9,073 nucleotides of DNA from JBFJVZ01 sp041623895 (GTDB lineage Bacteria; Planctomycetota; Planctomycetia; Pirellulales; Pirellulaceae), in the NCBI GenBank assembly GCA_041623895.1, contig JBFJVZ010000333.1, forward strand, positions 1 to 9,073, read 5' to 3'. Below the pieces are notes generated by a model. That model searched no databases and was not told the origin of the DNA. It worked only from the letters and a program-made list of their open reading frames with translations. Positions 3,743 to 9,073 of this stretch are shown piece by piece. How positions within the stretch are numbered: position 1 is the stretch's first letter; each line of letters opens with the position of its first letter. A program made the position numbers and the translations under genes.

Positions 3743-6406
3743 ATGCATTTCAGAACACAAGTCATCAAATCAATCTTTAAACGTAACTTCTCAAGTTACT
3801 TTTCCGGCGTGTTGGGTTACCTATTCATCGTCGTCTTTGTTGTTCTTGGCGGTGCGTTGGCGTTCAACGCCAGATTCTTTACCGGCAACGAACCGAACCT
3901 TGACCAGTTGACGAATTGGTACCCGCTGCTGCTGTTGTTTTTTGTGCCCGCGGTGACGATGAGCGTCTGGGCGGACGAGAGAAAGACAGGGACCGATGAA
4001 TTGCTGTTCACACTGCCCGCGACGGAACTGGAGATTTTGTCCGGCAAGTATCTGGCAGTGCTGGCCGTTTACACCGTGGCGCTCATCTTTTCGATGGCTC
4101 ACGTCTTCGTGCTCATGTTTCTTGGCAACCCCGACTGGGGTCTGATTGCGACGACGTACTTCGGCTATTGGGTGGCGGGCGCGGCTTTGCTGAGCGCCGG
4201 CATGTTGGCGTCGCAGTTGACATCTAACCTGACGGTGGCATTCGTACTGGGAATCGTTGTCTGTGCGGTACCCGTCTTTGTCGGTCACATCGGCAGCTTG
4301 TTGGGACTTGGCGACGCGCTCGCTCGATTCAGCCTGCAAGAACAGTTCCGTGATTTTGGCATGGGTGTGATCTCGCTGACCGCAATCCTGTACTTCGCCG
4401 CCTTCACCGGATTGATGTTGTACTTAAATCACACGCTGATGACGCGGCGGCACTGGCACACCCGTCAAGAACGGGCAATCGACGCCCAGTACGTGATCCG
4501 TGCGGTGAGTGTCGGGGCCGTGCTTTTTTGCGTTACCGGCTGGGCGGGATACAGTGCCCTGCGCGTCGATGCAACGGGCGAACGCCTTTTCACTTTAAGT
4601 ACGGCCACCAAGAACATTCTGGCCGCACTTGAGTCGGAGAGGCCGATTGAGATCCAAGCATTCTTGAGTCCCGAGGTTCCGCGGGAATACGTGGAGACGC
4701 GTAAACGTCTGGTCGGACTGCTCCGCCAATTTGACGAACTGGGTGGCAAAAACCTGGAAGTGCGATACGTCGATGTCGAACCATTCAGCCAACAGGCAGA
4801 CGAGGCAGAACACTTCGGGATCGAACCGGTCCAAGTGATGACCGAGCGTGACGGTCGGCGAAGCGAAGTGGACGTTTACTTGGGTGCCGTTGTTATCAGT
4901 AGTTTCGACAAAGTGGTTGTTCCATTTTTTGGCAAGGGGCTTCCAATCGAATATGAATTGACGCGATCGATTCAAACGGTTGCCAATGAAGAACGGCATA
5001 CAGTCGGTGTGCTTCGCACCGACGCGAATTTGATGGGTGGGTCACGGGATTGGCAGATCGTTGATGAATTGCGGAAACAATATCGCGTCGAAGAGGTCTC
5101 GCCAGCGGTACCGATCGATGCCGAAAGATTTGATGTTTTGCTGGCCGTGATGCCATCGTCGCTGACCAGCGAGGAAATGGACAACCTGGTTGATTACGCC
5201 AAATCTGGCAGCCCTCTGCTGATTTTCGACGATCCGTTCCCACTATCGTTCAACAGCAGCGGATTCGGTGTAACCGGCGCGCCTCGCCAGCCCAAACGCG
5301 CGCCTCACTCCGGCTTCATGGGGCAGGGCGGTCCGCCGCCGGAGCAGAAAGCTGACGGCGGGCGTGCCACAAGACTACTGGAAACGCTCGGTATCCAGTG
5401 GCAATACGACGCCTGTGTTTTCGATGTCAACAATCCGCATCCCGAATTTGCCATGCTGCCCGCCGAGTACGTGTTCATTACGCGGGACAGTGAGAACAAG
5501 CAATCATTCAGTCAAGACCATGTGGTGACAACAGGTTTGCAAGAATTGATTGCCCTTTATCCCGGCGAAGTTCGTAACGGTGGTGACGCTAACACCGAAT
5601 TTCAACCGCTGCTGAAAACCAGCCAACAATCGGGCGTCTTGCAGTGGGAAGAGTTTGTTGACGAAGGCGGTCTTAATTTCTTTTCGATGCAGGGAACCGC
5701 AAATCCACGCCGTAATCCCTTCCGTGTTATCGATGGCTCGACCCATACGCTGGCGGCCCACGTTCGCCGCAATTCGGGGGACGACAAAGTCAACGCGATC
5801 TTTGTGGCCGATGTAGACATGATTTCAGATTTCTTTTTCCAGGAACGGAACCTCGGCAATCTGAGCATGAAGTTCGACAATGTGACGTTTGTGCTGAACG
5901 CCGTTGATTCAATGGTTGGCGATGACTCGTTCATCCAGCTTCGCAGCCGCCGGCCCACGCATCGTACGCTGATCCGCGTGGAAGAACAGAAACGTGAATT
6001 CCTGCAAGCGGCGAACAAAGCGGAGCGGGAAGCCGACAAGGCGGCGGACGAAGAACTGGAACAACGCCGCGAGCAGCTCAGTCAACGTGTCAAGGAAATC
6101 CAGGAGAACGAGGATCTGGACCCGATCGCCAAGTCGCAGATGTTGCAACAGGCTCAGCAGGCCGAACAAAAACGCATGTCATTGACTGAAGCCCAGATTG
6201 AACAAAAGAAGAACGACGAGATCCGCAGGATTCGCGCGACAACGAATCGCCAGATCCGAAATCTGGAGTCGAAGATTCGGTTTTGGTCGGTTTGTCTTCC
6301 GGCAATCCCTGCCTTTGCGCTCGGCGCTTTTATCTTCGTGCGACGAACGAGAGACGAAAAAACAACCGTCGGCCAATCGCGGCGACGAAAACGCAATGAA
6401 TCATGA
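3743..6406 (+). CDS. GldF-GldG fusion: ABC-2 permease with Gldg-type auxiliary domain
   Basis: This 887-residue membrane protein should form the channel partner of the preceding ATPase. Residues about 1-235 are an ABC-2 permease with six likely membrane spans (about 19-42, 58-77, 104-128, 136-160, 166-190, 210-230); the segment ADERKTGTDELLFTLPATE after span 2 is typical of GldF-type permeases. A seventh span (about 251-272) leads into a GldG-like part that starts at GERLFTLS (about 278-285) and continues as an ABC_transp_aux-type domain to about 730. Inside it is a Gly/Pro-rich insertion (about 507-545, containing GQGGPPP). Residues about 747-840 form a long charged coiled coil, followed by a last span (about 846-868) and a basic tail. 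In Bacteroidetes GldF and GldG are separate proteins; the fused form, annotated as Gldg family protein, is known in planctomycetes. No frameshift is visible. The next gene lies 97 bp downstream. Confidence 0.88.
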   Translation: MHFRTQVIKSIFKRNFSSYFSGVLGYLFIVVFVVLGGALAFNARFFTGNEPNLDQLTNWYPLLLLFFVPAVTMSVWADERKTGTDELLFTLPATELEILSGKYLAVLAVYTVALIFSMAHVFVLMFLGNPDWGLIATTYFGYWVAGAALLSAGMLASQLTSNLTVAFVLGIVVCAVPVFVGHIGSLLGLGDALARFSLQEQFRDFGMGVISLTAILYFAAFTGLMLYLNHTLMTRRHWHTRQERAIDAQYVIRAVSVGAVLFCVTGWAGYSALRVDATGERLFTLSTATKNILAALESERPIEIQAFLSPEVPREYVETRKRLVGLLRQFDELGGKNLEVRYVDVEPFSQQADEAEHFGIEPVQVMTERDGRRSEVDVYLGAVVISSFDKVVVPFFGKGLPIEYELTRSIQTVANEERHTVGVLRTDANLMGGSRDWQIVDELRKQYRVEEVSPAVPIDAERFDVLLAVMPSSLTSEEMDNLVDYAKSGSPLLIFDDPFPLSFNSSGFGVTGAPRQPKRAPHSGFMGQGGPPPEQKADGGRATRLLETLGIQWQYDACVFDVNNPHPEFAMLPAEYVFITRDSENKQSFSQDHVVTTGLQELIALYPGEVRNGGDANTEFQPLLKTSQQSGVLQWEEFVDEGGLNFFSMQGTANPRRNPFRVIDGSTHTLAAHVRRNSGDDKVNAIFVADVDMISDFFFQERNLGNLSMKFDNVTFVLNAVDSMVGDDSFIQLRSRRPTHRTLIRVEEQKREFLQAANKAEREADKAADEELEQRREQLSQRVKEIQENEDLDPIAKSQMLQQAQQAEQKRMSLTEAQIEQKKNDEIRRIRATTNRQIRNLESKIRFWSVCLPAIPAFALGAFIFVRRTRDEKTTVGQSRRRKRNES

Positions 6407-6423
6407 TGCGGCATAAGTTTCCA

Positions 6424-6451
6424 GCTTGCTGCGATCGGCAATCAGGCAAGC
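6424..6451 (+). other. Intercistronic inverted repeat
   Basis: GCTTGC (6424-6429) and GCAAGC (6446-6451) can pair across 16 nt, with an inner TGC/GCA stem. It lies in the 97-bp gap between the permease and DUF4340 genes. It could be a weak mRNA structure; it lacks the features of a strong terminator. Confidence 0.25.
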
Positions 6452-6503
6452 GATGCCTTAGCTATTGATAACGCAATACACAAACTGAAATAAGAGAAAT
6501 CCC

Positions 6504-8846
6504 ATGTCCACCGCAACTCCATCAAAGTCCAAAGCAGATGAGAGCTTTGGCGATCAAACGAAAGAAAAGATCGACGCCACGGCGGATTCACTAAGAAATC
6601 GCTGGCAATCGCTGGGCCGGGAAACCCGCAAGACGGTCCTCTATGCTGGTGTCGCCGTCAGCTGCATTGCGGTCACCGTAGCGGTCGAATGGGCGAGTCG
6701 ACCTGCGGCGATCGCCGAGTACGGCAAGGTTGGCCAAACGTTTTTTCCAGACTTTACCGATCCGACCGTGGCGACCGCACTGAATGTTTCCGTGATCGAT
6801 CCGGACCAAATCGAAGCCAAGGAATTCAGCGTTCAGCGCACCGCTAACGGCCGCTGGGTCATTCCGTCTCACCATAACTACCCCGCCGATGCTGAAGACC
6901 AATTGGCTCGCACGGCCAGCAGCGTGATCGGCATCAAACGTGGGGCAATGGTTACTCGCTGGGAAGCCGACCATGCCCGCTACGGCGTCGTCAATCCAAA
7001 GGTCGACACGTTGGGTGTTGATCAGGTTGAAGGTGTCGGCAAACGATTGATGCTGCTCGGTGAAGATGAATCGGTGCTTGCCGACTACATCATCGGCAAG
7101 CAAGTCGATGGTGAATCCGACCAGTACTACGTGCGTCATCCGGATGAGGACGAAGTGTATGTGGCTACGCTGAACATTGATCTTTCCACCAAATTCACCG
7201 ATTGGATCAAGACTGACCTGCTGGATATCAACAATTGGGACGTCGTCCACGTAGCTTTGAACGACTACCAGTTCGACGAACTGAGAGGGACGGTGACACA
7301 GCGCGACGTGACCACACTTTCTCGCACGTCGTCCAGTGATGACTGGAAAATGGATGGGTTGGATATCGAAGCCTTCGAGATCGACAAGGATGCCATGCGG
7401 GAAACCGTCAACACAATCGCTGATTTGAAGATCGCCGGTGTTCGACCGAAGCAACAGGGCCTGACTCCGGAACTTCGACTCGATCGTTCGGCCCTCAAAT
7501 CGCAGCGAGATGTGGAGCGGTTGCAATCGGATCTGCTGGCACGAGGTTTCTTGCTGCAGCCCGCGGATAATGGTAACCCCGATGACTTGAAGTTGATTTC
7601 TCGCGAAGGCGAGTTAACGGCAGCGACCAACGATGGCCTCGTTTACAACCTGTATTTTGGTCGCGTCTTTACCGGTAGCAGCGAAGAACTGGAAATCGGC
7701 CTCGGCTCCAGCGGTGACAAAGAGCAGGCCGAAACTGAAACGACCGAGAATCATCAAGCTGTCGGCGATGAATCCGGCGAGGAGAAAAAAGCGGATCAGA
7801 CAACATCGGATCAAACAACATCGGATCAAACGGGCAGCGAGAAAGATTCGGAGCACGAAGACTCGAAAGACGAACCGCAATCCTCTGACCAGACACCTAC
7901 CGCGTCAGGCAAGCCGGGGCGCTACGTCTTTGTCACGGTTGGATTTGACAAGCAGCACTTGGGCGAAGAACCGACCAAGCCAGTCGAGCCGGAAATGCCG
8001 GCCGAGTTGAAGCAACAAGATTCAACGGCTGAGAAAGCTTCCGCAGATGATACTGACCAGAAATCTTCGTCAGCGGAATCTGCGACAAGCGAGCCATCGC
8101 AGTCAGAGGAAACAAAACAGGCAGGCGACGCGGAACAAGCAACGGAAACTGCTCAAGAGGAATCCGAAGAAGACCGGCTGAAGAAATTGCGCGAGGAATA
8201 CGAAAAAGAGAAAGAGGACTACGAAGCCGATTTGAAAAAGTGGGACTCTTTCCAGGAGAAAATCAAAGAGGGTAAGGAAAAGGCGGACGAGATCAATCGC
8301 CGCTTCGCACAGTGGTATTACGTGATTCCGGGCGAAGACTTTGACAAGCTGGCTCTCAGTAAAAGTGATCTGATCAAGGAGAAAGAAAAGGAGAGCAAAG
8401 ACGATGAATCAGCGGAAGAACAGCGGGACGGCGCAGCAGGTGACGCCACGTCCGAAACTGCCGCCGCCAATCAAAAAGCCGCCGACGACTTCCTGGCCGA
8501 AAACAAATCAAAGGAAGGCATCACGTCCACCGACAGTGGCTTGCAGTACGAGGTGATCAGCGCGGGGGAAGGTGAATCGCCCGAGCCGAGCAGCCAAGTG
8601 AAGGTCAAATACAAGGGCATGCTATTGGATGGAACTGTGTTTGACGAATCCGGCGATGAGCCGGCCGAGTTTGGTGTCGATCAGGTCATCAAGGGTTGGA
8701 CCGAGGCATTGCAACTGATGAAACCAGGTGCCAAGTGGAAACTGTACATCCCGCCGGATCTGGCCTATGGCGAGCGTGGTTCCGGCAGCAAAATCGGTCC
8801 CCATGAGTTACTGATCTTTGAAGTGGAATTGATTTCTTTCCAGTAG
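6504..8846 (+). CDS. Membrane-anchored DUF4340 protein fused to a C-terminal FKBP-type prolyl isomerase
   Basis: The 780-residue product has a short cytoplasmic-looking N-terminus, one membrane span (about 44-61), then a DUF4340 domain (about 75-400, starting near GQTFFPDF) that seems to resume at GRYVFVTVGFD (about 472-482) after an acidic, Ser/Thr/Gln-rich insertion. A second acidic stretch and coiled coil (about 500-598) precede RFAQWYYVI (about 599-607), which closes the DUF4340-type part. Residues 656-780 are an FKBP domain of the Mip/FkpA kind: it starts with the typical FLAENK and SGLQY motifs and keeps the active-site residues Y703, F713, D714, V728, I729, W732, Y755 and F772, so it should be catalytically competent. 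Most of the protein probably faces outside the cytoplasm. DUF4340 proteins commonly neighbour GldG-type genes; the isomerase fusion is less usual and may help fold the complex or its cargo. The ATG has only a weak AAGAGA upstream, which fits translation within the operon. Confidence 0.88.
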   Translation: MSTATPSKSKADESFGDQTKEKIDATADSLRNRWQSLGRETRKTVLYAGVAVSCIAVTVAVEWASRPAAIAEYGKVGQTFFPDFTDPTVATALNVSVIDPDQIEAKEFSVQRTANGRWVIPSHHNYPADAEDQLARTASSVIGIKRGAMVTRWEADHARYGVVNPKVDTLGVDQVEGVGKRLMLLGEDESVLADYIIGKQVDGESDQYYVRHPDEDEVYVATLNIDLSTKFTDWIKTDLLDINNWDVVHVALNDYQFDELRGTVTQRDVTTLSRTSSSDDWKMDGLDIEAFEIDKDAMRETVNTIADLKIAGVRPKQQGLTPELRLDRSALKSQRDVERLQSDLLARGFLLQPADNGNPDDLKLISREGELTAATNDGLVYNLYFGRVFTGSSEELEIGLGSSGDKEQAETETTENHQAVGDESGEEKKADQTTSDQTTSDQTGSEKDSEHEDSKDEPQSSDQTPTASGKPGRYVFVTVGFDKQHLGEEPTKPVEPEMPAELKQQDSTAEKASADDTDQKSSSAESATSEPSQSEETKQAGDAEQATETAQEESEEDRLKKLREEYEKEKEDYEADLKKWDSFQEKIKEGKEKADEINRRFAQWYYVIPGEDFDKLALSKSDLIKEKEKESKDDESAEEQRDGAAGDATSETAAANQKAADDFLAENKSKEGITSTDSGLQYEVISAGEGESPEPSSQVKVKYKGMLLDGTVFDESGDEPAEFGVDQVIKGWTEALQLMKPGAKWKLYIPPDLAYGERGSGSKIGPHELLIFEVELISFQ
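7794..7838 (+). repeat. 15-bp in-frame tandem repeat inside the DUF4340 gene
   Basis: Three units of 15 bp (GATCARACAACATCG twice, then a diverged copy starting GATCAAACG) encode DQTTS-DQTTS-DQTGS at residues 431-445. The repeat lies in the acidic low-complexity insertion and keeps the frame, so its copy number could vary by slippage without breaking the protein. Confidence 0.7.
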
Positions 8847-9073
8847 TCCGGCTGGCCGCCTTAAGCACTCGATTCGGACACCAAAAGATTCGGACGAGGC
8901 CGTTGAATCACTGCAGCGTCGCTGCCAGATTTGTGTACGTGTATCGATAAAGTTTTTCTGTTACGCGTGAGGGACAAGAAGACAAGTTTCCCAACCTCCG
9001 GACCTCCGGGAGGGCGACGCTCCCGCGGAGCCGCCAAGCGTTTTCCCACGTCACGGCTCAGCAGGAGCTTCGC
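8847..9073. other. Non-coding 3' region with repeat-like GC-rich stem-loops
   Basis: No convincing gene follows the operon. A minus-strand frame at 8861-9049 has an Arg/Pro-rich translation typical of a repeat read by chance. The region carries two tandem ACCTCCGG 8-mers and a GGGAG/CTCCC stem-loop. No classical terminator with a T-tract is seen directly after the stop codon. Confidence 0.5.
8994..9024. repeat. Tandem 8-mer and stem-loop, possible dispersed repeat
   Basis: ACCTCCGG occurs twice in tandem (8994-9001 and 9002-9009). It runs into GGGAG (9008-9012), which pairs with CTCCC (9020-9024) across a 7-nt loop; CCTCC-G-GGAGG (9003-9013) is an alternative pairing. GC-rich hairpins of this sort are common as multi-copy intergenic elements in planctomycetes, but copy number cannot be seen here. 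Confidence 0.4.

Noticed and set aside
6591..7526. Long minus-strand open frame (311 codons) opposite the DUF4340 gene
   Set aside because: It is antisense to a well-supported gene, with no start signal or recognisable motif; a codon-bias shadow.
8861..9049. Minus-strand 62-codon frame after the operon
   Set aside because: It crosses a GC-rich hairpin and tandem 8-mers, its product is Arg/Pro-rich without features, and no ribosome binding site is seen.
1..9073. CRISPR arrays, tRNA or rRNA genes, insertion sequences, phage genes
   Set aside because: No spaced direct repeats of suitable size, no cloverleaf or rRNA-like sequence, and no transposase, integrase or phage protein was found on either strand.

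Overview
The window looks like chromosomal DNA of a planctomycete, probably a Pirellulaceae/Rhodopirellula-type organism. The grounds are moderate GC content, several genes with weak or no Shine-Dalgarno sequence, a fused GldF-GldG-type transporter protein followed by a DUF4340 protein with acidic insertions, and intergenic stem-loops of the kind common in these genomes. The taxonomic call is inference from gene content; no rRNA or other marker is present.

Layout. Positions 1-332 are non-coding, with several stem-loops. Positions 333-836 (minus) encode a 167-residue helical protein of unknown function. Positions 837-1146 are non-coding and include one or two palindromic sites. Positions 1147-2502 (plus) encode an NtrC-type sigma-54 activator (receiver, AAA+, Fis-type HTH) whose phosphoacceptor Asp is replaced by Glu. 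Overlapping its stop codon on the opposite strand is a 37-residue single-span membrane protein gene (2499-2612). A 319-bp regulatory region follows. Positions 2932-3672 (GldA-like ABC ATPase), 3743-6406 (GldF-GldG fusion) and 6504-8846 (DUF4340 protein with a C-terminal FKBP domain) form a plus-strand operon. Positions 8847-9073 are non-coding and repeat-like.

The main discovery is the regulatory region. It holds two divergent sigma-54 (-24/-12) promoters: TGGCAC-N5-TTGCT on the plus strand facing the ABC operon, and TGGCAC-N5-TCGCT on the minus strand facing the small membrane protein. Between them lie two near-identical 15-bp palindromes (pattern GCGWCAA-N-TTGWCGC) with centres 20 bp apart. 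Both promoters and both palindromes are arranged symmetrically to the base around position 2765, so each promoter has one site about 97 bp and one about 117 bp upstream of its expected start. This is the geometry expected of enhancers for a bacterial enhancer-binding protein, and a gene for such a protein is immediately adjacent. A related palindrome lies upstream of the activator gene, suggesting autoregulation.

Proposed working model (inference): an orphan, possibly phosphorylation-independent sigma-54 activator switches on a small membrane peptide and a Gld-type ABC export or envelope complex together. The complex has an ATPase, a permease with an auxiliary extracytoplasmic domain, and a membrane-anchored DUF4340 protein carrying a prolyl isomerase. 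The logic resembles the Psp system, where PspF drives sigma-54 promoters for membrane-protective proteins, but the protein parts are unrelated.
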